Assembly (NCBI GenBank): GCA_005784505.1
Contig: VCAZ01000014.1
Span: forward strand, 486,748-550,747
Direction: 5' to 3'
Length of the DNA: 64,000 nucleotides
From: Bagarius yarrelli
Taxonomy: Eukaryota > Chordata > Actinopteri > Siluriformes > Sisoridae
The position numbers were made by a program, and so were the translations under genes. How positions within the stretch are numbered: the first letter of the stretch is position 1; each line of letters starts with the position of its first letter. Positions 33,434-43,972 of the stretch are shown here, in pieces. The notes beneath the pieces were generated by a model. It was not told the origin of the DNA. It saw only the letters and a program-made list of their open reading frames with translations, and did not search any database.

Positions 33434-34474
33434 GTTTTCTTCCTGTCTTAGCAATTCTTTCTTCTGTGTTCTAACCTGCATAAAGAATCGTACCAATAGG
33501 AAAAACACACCAGGGTTCGGTTCAGATGTTAATGCATGCAAAGATGTGATTTTTGAGGGGGTATCAAAAAGTTTTAAGGGGGTATCGAAAGTATCTTGAA
33601 TTTTTTTTGATACTGCCTCGAACGTCTCTGTTCACATGTATGTATGTGTCCGTTGGCCACTGAACCAGGACGGGTGACCTGTAATTTGTTCTAATCCCTC
33701 TCTTCATGATGAGCACCCATCTCTCAGCTTCAGGGTCAAAGGGTCAACACTTTTAAAACCAACAGCCATCAAGCGGGAGTGCAAGAGAGCGAGTCAGGAA
33801 GCGAGGTCATCTCATCACTAACCTTGAGAGCAGCGTCCCGAAAACATCCATCCGTTACGGTCATTCCGAAAGCTCTCCGAAGACACGGCCTGATATTTAC
33901 AATATTTCCTGACACACTCTATTAGGTTCTTTAATGTAGTATCATAACAAACGAGGGCAGAATCAGGGAGGCCAGCCGGTCATCCGTCAGTGCCGGCGTG
34001 TCAGCAGCTCCGACTCCACCGTAACTAAGATGGATGAGGAGCGGAGCCAGCGCTGCACTGTGACTGCAGGCCGAAGCCTCGGGGTCTGGTGCTTTATTGA
34101 AATGACCTAATGTAGATTCCGAAAAGGCGAGGAAGGAGATCTGTCTATATCAGGGTGGAGCAGACAGGGTGCCCTGCGACGGAGGGGGTGGAGGTGATCG
34201 ATGAAGAACCAGATGACGTGTCATGAAAATATTTTGGTAGAAAATGAATAAAAATTGCAAGTGGAATTGAAATTCGGAATGCTGCGACTTTATCTTTTAG
34301 TTTTGAGGACAAATAATTCTACAAACTTCTACAAGATGTAACAATAAAAAGCCATGAATCTTCTGCAAACAGCAGTAAACTGAGTTACACCACGGAGGAT
34401 TTCTTCCTTCCATCTGTCCTTCCAGTCTTTTTTTTAGACCTCCTTTTGGACCTGGAGACGATTTCTGATTTGAA
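33434..34474. other. Unique non-coding DNA
   Basis: A compositionally complex, repeat-free stretch at 33780-34160 (e.g. 'GCCTGATATTTACAATATTT') has no open reading frame and could be a regulatory island. Unproven. Confidence 0.3.
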
Positions 34475-34645
34475 CTTCTTTTCTTTTTTTTTTTTCTGCC
34501 ATTTCTGTCATTTCTTTTCTTTGTTCCTTCCTTCCTTTCTTCTTTTTTTGTTCCTTCCTTCCTTTCTTCTTTCCTTCCTTCTTTCTTTTGTTTCTTTCGA
34601 AAAAAAAATCATCCCCATTTCTTTATTCCGTTTTTTATTTATCCC

Positions 34646-34684
<39 letters not shown>

Positions 34685-34705
34685 TTTTTTCTTTTTCTTC
34701 TTCGT

Positions 34706-34753
<48 letters not shown>

Positions 34754-34796
34754 TATTCCTTCTTTTCTTTATTTCTATCTATTTTCTTTCTTTCTT

Positions 34797-34830
<34 letters not shown>

Positions 34831-34870
34831 CTTTCTCTCTTTCTTCCTCTTTCTCTCCATCCCTCCCTCC
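34475..34870. repeat. Polypyrimidine tract (CTTT/CCTT/CT)
   Basis: About 400 bp almost entirely C/T on the plus strand: CCTT- and CTTT-type units, then (CT)n at 34797-34832. The 180-codon open frame (34446-34988) is Phe/Leu/Ser-rich repeat translation, not a gene. Confidence 0.93.
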
Positions 34871-35460
34871 ATGCTGGTGTGTGTATGTTTTTGGCCGGTT
34901 GTTTCTGTCACACGTTGAACGATTGACTCATTTACACACTCTAATTTATAATTCATCTGAAACGCTTTTCTATTGGAGGGAGAAGTGATGATCGATGACT
35001 TCCTGTGTGAACCTTTGCTTTGTTCCTCTGTTCAGCATGAAGTCTATTGAATAATAAATCACAGAGCATCGATTCAGGAGAATCTTCACACATGGTCCAG
35101 GATCACTTCTGTAATCATTTACTACCGGATGATGTGTGTTCAATCCCTTCACTCCAGCCGTTCCTCAGACAACAGCGAGAACTTCGAAGGATCTCCAGAA
35201 GTGCTTATGTGCTGATCATCTGCACCTAATGTGTGAAAAGATGGGAAGCTCCGCAGTTAGATAAGTTAACCCTGGAGAGAAGATCCGCTAAAAGTTCTTA
35301 ACTCCTAGACCTTCTCTGGAACATCCATCCATTTATCAATCCATCCATCCTTTCTTTAGCCTGTTCTTTCATCCAGCCACTCTCTTATCTCTCCACCATA
35401 ACATCTATTATTTTTTGCTTTTTCTGAATTTATTTTACACTTTATTTCCACTTACTAAAC
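34871..35460. other. Unique non-coding DNA
   Basis: Nothing recognised. Confidence 0.35.
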
Positions 35461-35730
35461 CTCTCTCTCTCTCTCTCTCTCTCTCCATCCATCTATTATT
35501 TATCTATTTATATGTCATCCATCTATTTATCTATTTATCCATCAATTTAAATACTTTTTTTGGACTTTCCTGGAAGATTTCAATACATGCACACATCCAC
35601 TCCCTCATCCGTCTATCCATCCTTCCATTCATCCATCTATCCATGTCTCCATCCATGAAGTATTCAATTTATTTTAACCAACTTTCCATTCATCCATCCA
35701 TTCATCCATCCATCCATCCATTCATTCATC
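35461..35730 (+). repeat. (CT)n, duplication G copy 2 and ATCC array
   Basis: (CT)n at 35461-35485. 35522-35640 repeats the duplication G block ('TTATCCATCAATTTAAATAC', 'TCAATACATGCACACATCCA', 'CTCCCTCATCCGTCTATCCA'). It is followed by (CATC)n interrupted at 35650-35690. Confidence 0.85.
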
Positions 35731-36366
35731 TGACTTATTTCTAGCTTTTCATTTCAGCAAACATCACCTAATCTATTCATGAATAGAACCAGCCATCCGC
35801 CCAGTCGACCCTTCCATTAATTATTCCATAAATTCTTCCTTTCCTCCTTTCTTCCTTTATTACCTCTTTTTTCAACCCTTCAGACTCTCTCTTCTTCATT
35901 CAGACTTTACCTCAATGAAGTCCACATCTTTATTCAGATTAGTCTCGCGTTGACGGCAGCTTTAAATGCCTAACTGACCGGTAAAATAACCAGTGAGGTT
36001 TTGTTCCGTTTCATGTTTAGGACCATGTAAATGTCCCACATTAACAGACCGGTAACTTAATCCAGCATTTAATCAATCCTGATTAATGCTCATTGCCACC
36101 GATATAAACACAAATCTTCCAGAAATCCTATACACTTTAACCAAGCAGAGGACAGCCTCCAAACTCCTGAAGTTTCCAGCCATAAGCATCAGACATTCAG
36201 CCAGCGGTCCGTGTGTGTGACATTCAGATTAACTTCACTTCAGATTAAATTTTAAAATCACTTTCTTTTTGGAGTGCGAGATCCTTCAGTCTGTTCTCTC
36301 ATGCATTATGAGGAGCCGCTGAAGTTCCATCAGTGTTTTGATCTTTTTCCATGACTTTTATTATAG
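35731..36366. other. Unique non-coding DNA
   Basis: Nothing recognised apart from the acceptor-like TTTTATTATAG at the end. Confidence 0.35.
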
Positions 36367-36413
36367 ACAAAGCTCCAGACGTATCGGACATCAGCAGTGA
36401 CCTTGTGCTTCCG
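36367..36413 (+). other. Candidate small untranslated exon
   Basis: 47 bp bounded by TTTTATTATAG| and |GTAAGC. Joined to the exon at 39389, the frame of the main ATG runs back into a TGA here, so it would be 5' UTR. The polypyrimidine tract is weak, and the splice pair could be fortuitous. Confidence 0.25.
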
Positions 36414-36442
36414 GTAAGCACAGTGCTCAGCTCTAAGCCTCC

Positions 36443-36482
36443 TGACCTACTGACCTCCTGACCTTCTGACCTTCTGACCTTC
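36443..36482. repeat. 8-bp tandem repeat of TGACCTTC (5 units)
   Basis: TGACCTAC, TGACCTCC, then three TGACCTTC. On the minus strand these are AGGTCA-type half-sites in direct orientation with 2-bp spacing. Confidence 0.9.
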
Positions 36483-36484
36483 TA

Positions 36485-37299
36485 CGGTCACTCAGATTAA
36501 CGTTTGATGTGAATCTCTTCGTGTCCAGGAGGTTGGTCAAGCCTGCTGAGGGATAAGAATCACCTCCATGTTTGACCTTCTCTTTCATGTCCTGTCCTCC
36601 CTGTGGTTTTACTCTCTGGTCTCTTTATCGCTTGCTGAGAAAAACATTTCATCTCCAAACCTCAAGGACAAACTGCAACACAGACATCTGCAAATCTGCC
36701 CCTTATTCATACACCTGCCCCCCTTTTTCATCATAAAGCTACTGGAAAGATTCATTATCTCCTCTCTTATTCATTCCATTCTTTATTTACAGAAAGAAAT
36801 AATCTTAAAGAAAAATTGAGTCTTTCTTATCTTGTGTGTATTTGCGGTGGGTCAGAGGTGAAATCTGGCATCCCTGTACCTGGAAAGACTTTGGGGAGCG
36901 ATCCCGTTCCCCCACCGCAGAGCAGAACAATGACAAGTGGCATTTAAGGGTTGTGTCCACGGTGCGACTCACGCGTGTAATTAGCATAGCATAACCTCAG
37001 TGCTTACAGCGCATCTATTTTAATTAGAGTTATGATTGCAGGAGGGCAAGGCCAGCGATTCCTGCCGGAGATAATCGACGCTCTCGTCGCAGTGGCAGTT
37101 GCTTCTTTGTTGCCGACGTGGACTTCTGACATGAAGGACACAAAGGGGGACAAAAGAAACCCTGTGCTGCTTTGTTCCTTTTCCCGCTGATCCAATCACA
37201 GCCGCCAAATTACACTTGGACCGATTTCAAACGAAGGCTTTCGGGCACGGTGCTCTGCCTACCGCCGAACTGAGCTGTAACAGGAAACTTGAGGCAGAG
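36485..37299. other. Unique DNA, possible conserved non-coding element
   Basis: 36800-37220 is complex, repeat-free sequence with ATTAG/TAATTAG words ('GTGTAATTAGCATAGCATAA', 'TTTTAATTAGAGTTATGATT') and no coding frame. Candidate regulatory DNA only. Confidence 0.3.
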
Positions 37300-37895
37300 A
37301 GATAAGGGGGGGGGAAAGAGTGAGGGAGGGGGATGAGGAAGATAGAAAGAGAATGAGAGAGACAAAAGGAGTGAGAGAAAGAAAGGGAGAAAGAGAGAGA
37401 GAGAGAAAGAAAAAGAAGAAAAGAGCGGGTGAATGGGAGAGAAAGAGAGACAGAGTAAAAGAGAGACAAAAAGTGAGGGAGGAGAAAGAGAAAGGTGAAA
37501 TAAGAGACAAAGAGAGAGACAAAATGAGAGAGACAAAATGAGTGAGAGAAAGAGAGAGAGAGAGACTGGAAGAAAAAGAAAAAGGGAGAGGGAGAATGAG
37601 AGAATAAAAAGAGTGAGAGTCCAAAAGGAAGGGAGAGAGAGACAGAAAGAGAAAGAGGAAGAGAGAGGGAGAATGAGAAAGAGAGATAAACAGAGCGAGC
37701 GAGAGAGAGAGAGCGAGCGACAAAAAGTAAGAGAGGGGGAAGAGAAAGAGGGAATGAGAGAAACAAATAGAGTAAGAGAAAAAGAGGGGAAAAGAGAGAG
37801 AGCCTGAAAGAGAAAGAGGAAAAGAGAGGGGGAATGAGAGAGACAAAATAAGTGAGAGAAAGAGAGAAAGACGAGAAGAGAAAGAAAGAGGAAGA
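37300..37895. repeat. Long polypurine (GA-rich) tract
   Basis: About 600 bp, nearly all A/G on the plus strand, made of GAGA, GAAA and GGGA words with loose longer-range repetition (AATGAGAGAGACAAA occurs several times). The minus-strand frames of up to 195 codons are Ser/Leu/Phe repeat translations. Confidence 0.93.
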
Positions 37896-38027
37896 ATGAA
37901 TTCTCCAGTGACGTGTGTAATGTTAGAGTTTGTTACGGATCAGAATGAGGAATGTGATCAGACTCGACGTTAATCAGAGCAGAGGAACCTCACTGGAGTC
38001 TCACACACCACAGTGTGTTCACCTGCA

Positions 38028-38059
<32 letters not shown>

Positions 38060-38833
38060 TGCAGTGAGTTTCGCTCCTGAGATAAGTGTGTGCGCCGCAG
38101 CAGGTGATGTCACAGATTATTTGATGTGCGTTTAACTTCCCAGAGTGTTGCATCACTTTTCCCTGATAACCTCCCCAATTTTAGAACCCTAACCTCAACC
38201 GACACGACTGAGCGCTATTCATGTGCTAATGCTTCAGCATGCTAGTGAGTGAGTGTGCGTGTGTGTGTGTGTGTGTGTGTATGTGTGCTGTCATCATCCT
38301 GAAACTAAAAGAAAGCGTGCAATTTTATGTTCCTGATAATAATCTTCAGCGGTGTTTAATGATGTCACACAGATTATTTGCATTTACTTAAAACATCACA
38401 CACAAAAATGATGAGATTTTTTTCCAGTTTTTATATTTTTATTGTTCTGCTTATTTTATATGATAAAAAACCACTTAAAATGACATGAAAGAATAAAAAT
38501 AGGCAACCAAAATCACTGACGCTCGATTATGAGGAAAAGTTTGGTCTGTTATGTGTGTGTGTAGTTACAGAGATATGTGTGTGTGTGTGTGTGTGTGTCG
38601 AACATTTCTGAACAAACATTTCTCTTATAGTAATTAATCACATTAGTGCCTGTATTAACTATAGTATTAAATAAAGTATTGATAATAGTATTAATAATAA
38701 TAGTTCTTGTTTTGTGGGTGCTACAGTATTAGAGGTAATACGGTAAAACACAAGGGTTTTATTTAGTCTCTGATTTCTACTAGGTTTTGCATCTGAAGGA
38801 ATTATTTCTTATTGTTTCACTGTTGATTGGCCT

Positions 38834-38867
<34 letters not shown>

Positions 38868-38989
38868 GAAGGTGTTACACATAAATCTAACATTATCTCA
38901 CTTTTATCTGTTCACTTATTGAGAGTAATTAAATAATTTGAACTCTTTGCTGTGAAAGTCCTCGATGGTTGGGATCCAGTGTGACAGAG
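37896..38989. other. Non-coding DNA with four (GT)n microsatellites
   Basis: GT tracts lie at about 38031-38060, 38254-38282, 38577-38598 and 38836-38864. The rest is AT-rich. There is no exon. Confidence 0.6.
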
Positions 38990-38990
38990 A

Positions 38991-39033
<43 letters not shown>

Positions 39034-39174
39034 TCGTTACTTTTGTCCTGCTCCATCTCCGAGTGCTGCATCCTTCCCGTCTCCCGTCTTTCCCTCTGTA
39101 ATTGGGTATTTATCAGATTGTTGTGAAAAGTGCTCCGGCTGCCTATCTGATACTATTATCAGAAAAAAAAAAGT

Positions 39175-39212
<38 letters not shown>

Positions 39213-39240
39213 TCTCGCTCTCCTCTCTCTCCCTCTCTCT
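38990..39240. repeat. (CTTT)n and (CT)n arrays upstream of the coding exon
   Basis: (CTTT)n lies at 38991-39035 and (CT)n with CG/AC variants at 39178-39240, separated by ~140 bp of unique DNA. Confidence 0.92.
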
Positions 39241-39388
39241 GTCCCCCTGGCCCTTCGCCAGATTTATTAGGAGACATTTTAAAGGTGAAAAAAACAAAAA
39301 AAATTTGAAAATACTGTATTTGTCTGGAAAAAAACGCTTCAGTCATTGCATGCAAATGTTGTGTGTGTTTTTGTGTTTGTGTATCCAG

Positions 39389-39547
39389 ATACGTCAAGGA
39401 TCAACGTGGACATCAGGGACATCAGGGATGCCAGATCAGTAGGAATCATGCGGATGACATGGTCAGGGGTCTTCAGTATCTTCACCATCCTCCTCTTCCT
39501 CACCAATAGTGCTGTGGTGAAGTGTGTGGAGAGCTCGCTGGTTCCAG
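39389..39547 (+). other. Exon with the start codon of an unidentified gene
   Basis: 159 bp bounded by a T/G-rich acceptor (TGTGTTTGTGTATCCAG|) and a strong donor (CCAG|GTAAGAG). The 5' 59 bases are leader and include a four-codon uORF at 39428-39442 (M-P-D-Q-stop). The following 100 bases are coding. Confidence 0.6.
39448..39547 (+). CDS. N-terminus of an unidentified secreted or membrane protein (partial)
   Basis: Starts MRMTWSGVFSIF and runs 33 codons plus one base, so the intron is in phase 1. A basic residue near the start, a hydrophobic core (about residues 7-19, V-F-S-I-F-T-I-L-L-F-L) and small/polar residues after it (N-S-A-V-V-K-C) make a good signal peptide; cleavage could fall near residues 21-23. 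The few mature residues (C-V-E-S-S-L-V-P) do not let me name the family. A first coding exon that holds only the signal peptide and ends in phase 1 is common in extracellular-domain genes. ATG-2 (residue 3) is an alternative start. Upstream the frame stays open to the acceptor but has no earlier ATG inside the exon. Later exons are not identified. Confidence in the exon is moderate and in any function nil. Confidence 0.55.
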
Positions 39548-39926
39548 GTAAGAGTCGAAGCCTAAACTGGAGGTATTCAAGCTTTAAAATATCTTTAATC
39601 CAACTGTCTGTTTGTGCGATCGACACCATCTACTCAACTCTACAAATAATAGTAACGTCACTGAAGACTCACAAAAACTCCCACAATCCTCTCTTACGTT
39701 GTAAAAGTATTGGCACCCCAACACTTACTCTACTACTCCGTCATGTTTACCGTCTCAACTTTACCTCTGCTAGCTAACTCTGTGTGCTAATGCTACATAA
39801 ATAATATTCACATGGATACACTATATACACTCGAAATCTCACGGTAGCATGAAACTAGCATTAAGCTTACAATGTTTAGCAAGACAAAATGGTGTAATAT
39901 GTAATATTTTGTAGATCAGCACAAAA
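39548..39926. other. Intron-like DNA
   Basis: No repeat recognised. Confidence 0.35.
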
Positions 39927-40340
39927 GCCCTGTCTGAAATCGCATACTTTCGTACTATAAAGTATATGAAACTGAGTTTGCAAGTCAATTAGTGTACAAG
40001 AGTATAGTACAGTACAGTAGTAGACTGTTTGGAAAGCTTTCGGATGTTCTACTCCTCCTTGAAGGATGTTGAAGTATGTATACGATATACACTTTACTCT
40101 CCCATGATCCCACACCAGAGACGACTCGTCTTATGCGGAAGTGGCGGAAAACGACTATGTATTGAAATTATATATATAATATCCAATATTTAAAGTGCAC
40201 TCGTTTAACATGGTTAAATATTAACTTATCCAACATCGAATTTACGCTGCTGTGACGTCAATGTGGCGTAGATGGTGGATGTAGTATGTCACATTGTCAT
40301 TCATACTACCCGTAATCATAGTATATAGAACACACTTTTT
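39927..40340 (+). mobile_element. MITE-like element, 'CGAAATCGCATACT' group, copy 1
   Basis: Begins GCCCTGTCTGAAATCGCATA and contains 'TTTACGCTGCTGTGACGTCA' and 'GGATGTAGTATGTCACATTG'. It shares order and words with 45838-46209. The right end is unclear; a degraded end of the same type lies at 41005-41126. Confidence 0.55.
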
Positions 40341-41004
40341 TAACAATCAGGAAGTGCGTCCTTACTCCAAAGATTATGAACAGATCCTGGGTTAAGAATA
40401 AAAAAGGCAATGCTAGCATCAGGCTGCGCTATTGAAAGATTTCAGACTAGAACATGGCTAAGAACTGACGCTACGTGAGCATGAAACTAGCACAGCTTAT
40501 ATAGCTTTAGAACCATAACTCAAATACCCCAGCAGGTTTTTTTCAGCCCTGTCGAACACATTACAGCGGGTTTTATTTGACCTCCAACGGGTTTTACAGG
40601 TTGCTTTTAAAAAATAACACGTTTAGTAAATCCGAGCCGCTTCCTCGAGCCGTTTTTTTTAGAACCGGATTAGGATTCAGTTCACGGCAGTAAAATTGCT
40701 CATGATGTACTAAAGCTGCAGCAAAGGACGCGACTTTATTGTTATCATTATTTTCTTTCTTCCTGAAGAATTACAGCCACACGGGGATTGTTGCTTATCA
40801 AAAACAAGACAGGAAGTCGAGCAGGACTTCGTTATAGGCTTGATAAACGGCTCCCTGCAGCACCGCTAATGGGTGGGTGCAGAACCGCGGCATGGATCAT
40901 GTCAGATTTCGGAAATCGGAAATCGGTGGCCTTCTAGCAGCTACACTGAGCCGAGTCTGTTTAGAGAGAAACTGTTAAAAAAAATCACATGAGATTGCAT
41001 TACA
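40341..41004. other. Non-coding DNA
   Basis: Either unique DNA between two MITE ends or the interior of a longer element. No transposase is seen. Confidence 0.3.
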
Positions 41005-41126
41005 CATACTACCATACTATATAGTAGGCAAAACTGAGTATGTGAGGCATATAGTATGTCCGAATCCTTAGTATGCAAATTAGAGTGTGTGAAAAGTGTA
41101 TGCATTTGGTAGTCGGGCCTTCAGTG
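41005..41126 (-). mobile_element. MITE-like end fragment
   Basis: 'ACTATATAGTAGGCAAAACT', 'CATATAGTATGTCCGAATCC', and 'TATGCATTTGGTAGTCGGGC', whose complement (GCCCGACTACCAAATGCATA) mirrors the start of the element at 39927. Confidence 0.5.
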
Positions 41127-41504
41127 TGGATAATACCCCCACTATCACATCCCAATTATAGAAACCATCAATACTAAACAAACACACAATATAACACGGC
41201 GTGGAATTACAGACAGAGAGACAAGAAACCCGTTAACACACAACTCCAAACCTCTACACTGCAACCACAACTGTACCACCTACAACATCTGGAGCAGTTC
41301 AGAATCAATAGTTATCTTAATATTAATATAACATCACAGAAACATTACAGACATCAATCAAATCTATCAGACTTTTTTTATTTAAAGGCTGTAAGTCAGT
41401 GTTACCGCTCGGCGGCGCTGGTCTGGAGGTGGGGAATAAACTCTGTCCTCCGCACTGAGACAAGCTAGTTATCTTTCTTACTGTCACTCTACCTTACACT
41501 ATTT
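41127..41504. other. Non-coding DNA
   Basis: Nothing recognised. Confidence 0.35.
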
Positions 41505-41629
41505 TTCTCACTCTTCTCTCTGTCTCACTCTCTCACTCTCTATCTCTTACTCTCACTTTCTCTCACTTACTGTCACACTCTCTCACTCTCTTTCTCTTTC
41601 TTACTCTTTCACTCTCTCACACTCTCTCA

Positions 41630-41678
<49 letters not shown>

Positions 41679-41690
41679 CTCTTTTTCTGG
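41505..41690. repeat. (CT)n-rich polypyrimidine tract
   Basis: CTCTCACT-type units pass into a pure (CT)n at 41632-41675. Confidence 0.93.
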
Positions 41691-42575
41691 TTTTTGCATG
41701 CAGGAAATCGCTTCATTATCACTGTGTTGTTTTGTGTCGAACGTCTCACACTGTGGATGTGATTTTTTTGTTGCTGTGCTCGTTTTAGTTCCTGCACTGC
41801 AGCGTCGATGACTAGCGCCATAAAGCAACACTAATGAACCAATTGAAAAAGGGCCTCCTCTTTCCACCATGCCAACGGAAGCGAAGCTGTGTATCAGTGT
41901 GTGAGCTGCACGGGCCGTGATGACGTATTAGTCCGAGGCTAGAAACCAGAGGAGGACATAGAACAAGTCACAATTATTCTCTGTCATTTAAATATTAAAT
42001 ATCAGTCAATGCTAATGCTAAAAATGCTAAAAATACACAATACTTCAATTATTTGTCATTTAATTTGTCTTCAGTTTCTCACTCGTAATTTTTCTACTTG
42101 TAATTAATAGTTCAATGTGTCCAAAGTCGAAAAAATCATATTTTCTACACTTACATTGACATTAAAGACAAAAGTTTAAAAATTAGCTTTGCTAATTAGC
42201 CAAAAAAGCTAATACAAACCGGTAAACATGTAGGTTAGTATTGTTTACCCAGTTTGTTCACTAGCTGGTAAACATCAGAAAACATCATTAGTTCTGACAT
42301 TATCTGACATTAGCGTCGCTGGAGGGGAGGGCATTGGTTTCATAAGATCTCAGCATGATGACTTCACGTCTCCTGCTCCTGCCGTACATGTTCAACATCT
42401 TGTCCCTCTTACCTGCTTCATCGTCCAGACCTTGCCCACTCCAGCACTTCACATACAGCTTTCTGCTGGCGGCCTACCGCTGTACTGTTGAAGGAATTAA
42501 ACAAAACAAATGAACACACTATTCAGTAGCCCTCACTCACACTTCATAGCACATCCTGGGCATTTATCTTAACTA
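41691..42575. other. Non-coding DNA
   Basis: AT-rich with GCTAATGCTAA words near 42010-42040. No element named. Confidence 0.35.
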
Positions 42576-42701
42576 CATTTACAGCAGACGTCCTTATCCA
42601 GAGCGACTTACCTCTATCGCATTTTCCCCCTTGCTCAACTGGGAATCAAATCCACAATCTTCGTGTTGGTAGTCAAACACCTTAACCATGAGCCACCACT
42701 C
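42576..42701 (-). mobile_element. SINE, reverse strand, body deleted
   Basis: 'ACAGCAGACGTCCTTATCCA', 'GAGCGACTTACCTCTAT', 'CTGGGAATCAAATCCACAAT', 'AACCATGAGCCACCACT'. The GGGCCC body is missing. Confidence 0.83.
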
Positions 42702-43380
42702 TTACCTCCAACTCACGGTACGCGGCGAAGGAAAGATTTCTATTTGTTTCTTTTACTCTTTAAACCATATGAGAGGAAAATCTGGGGTCCCGGTCCCTCA
42801 CCACCAGCTATCATACATCACTGAAACACACTGCAAATTGATCCTTAAATTGTTTTTTTTCCTTGTAACGAAAAGTCGAACAGAGTTTAAAGAATGGGAT
42901 AAAGAACAGAGAGAAAGAATCACACACTCCTTTATGAATTAGCTGGAAAATCTCAGGAGAGAATATATCTGTATCTGTATCGACACTGATCAGTCACATG
43001 ACCCGACTAACCCGGAATAAATATAGATTTTTATTTTTTCCATTTATCATACGTTCCGTCGTATCCTAAAGATTTTACGGCTCTAAATCTCAAGAACGCA
43101 AATAATAATCTTTCCTTCATTCTCTGCTTTTTTATTTGTTCTTGCTAACCTGGCTGTGTGATGCACTCTGCAGTGATTCTCCGCCCTGCAGCATTTTTTA
43201 CCCTCCACCAGCTGTTCTGAGGACCATTAATTAAAGTGAATCTCCTCTGTCTCATTACGGTTAATAACAAAAGCACAATATTTATATATTTAGTGAGGCT
43301 CCGGGTTCCGTGCTGGTTCTGGACGTGTGACGAGCATATCAAAATGCTGACTTTTTTATTGCTAGTTTGAACCCAACTAA
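42702..43380. other. Non-coding DNA
   Basis: Nothing recognised. Confidence 0.35.
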
Positions 43381-43502
43381 GCAGTTAAGGGTTAAGGGTG
43401 TTGCTTAGAGGCTCTTTATTGGCAGTTTGGTAGTGCTGGGATTTGTACCCAAAATCTTCCAATTAGCAGTCCAGCACCTTAACCACTACGCTTCCACCTC
43501 CC
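43381..43502 (-). mobile_element. SINE, reverse strand, diverged
   Basis: 'GGGTTAAGGGTGTTGCTTAG', 'TTTGGTAGTGCTGGGATTTG', 'CAGTCCAGCACCTTAACCAC'. Confidence 0.78.
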
Positions 43503-43670
43503 TAGAAAGCATGGATTTATACCATAATGTTGCTGAAAAATTCTTTGTTGCTATAGTAACAGCTACAGGAAGTCATACAGCAGGTGACGCTAACAGCAAA
43601 CGTTTTAAAAAAGGTACCTGATTGTGAATACCGTAAAGTTCAGGGAAGGAGTCTCCAGCGTCAGAGCTGC

Positions 43671-43790
43671 CTGAAGTGGTAGCACAGTAGTAAAGGTGTT
43701 AGCCTGCTGCTCAGAAGCTGGTGGGTTTAAGTCCCATGAGCAAGTCAAAGTGAAGTAAATCTGCCAAATGCCAGAAATGTATGTAGATTA
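43671..43790 (+). mobile_element. SINE with large internal deletion
   Basis: 'TGAAGTGGTAGCACAGTAGT', 'GGGTTTAAGTCCCATGAGCA', then directly 'AATCTGCCAAATGCCAGAAA'. Confidence 0.7.
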
Positions 43791-43791
43791 A

Positions 43792-43972
43792 AAGTTCAGG
43801 TGTTGAACTGCTGACCAGAAGATCATGGGTTTAATTCCCAGCACTGCCAAGCTGCCACTGCTGGACCCCTGAGGGAGTCCCTTTAACCCTCAGCTGTTCA
43901 ATTGTATAAATAAGCTAATATCTTAGCTTCTCTGAGTAAGAGTGTTGGCCAATTGCCCTTAATGCTTAATGT
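43792..43972 (+). mobile_element. SINE lacking the 5' end
   Basis: 'GGTGTTGAACTGCTGACCAG', 'GGGTTTAATTCCCAGCACTG', 'TGCTGGACCCCTGAGGGAGT', and a tail with 'TCTCTGAGTAAGAGTGTTGG'. It directly follows another plus-strand copy. Confidence 0.8.

Noticed and set aside
34446..34988. 180-codon plus-strand frame
   Set aside because: Phe/Leu/Ser translation of CTTT/CT repeats.
37227..37846. Minus-strand frames of 179 and 195 codons, Ser/Leu/Phe-rich
   Set aside because: Translations of the GA-rich purine tract. Two overlapping frames are open at once, as expected for simple repeats.
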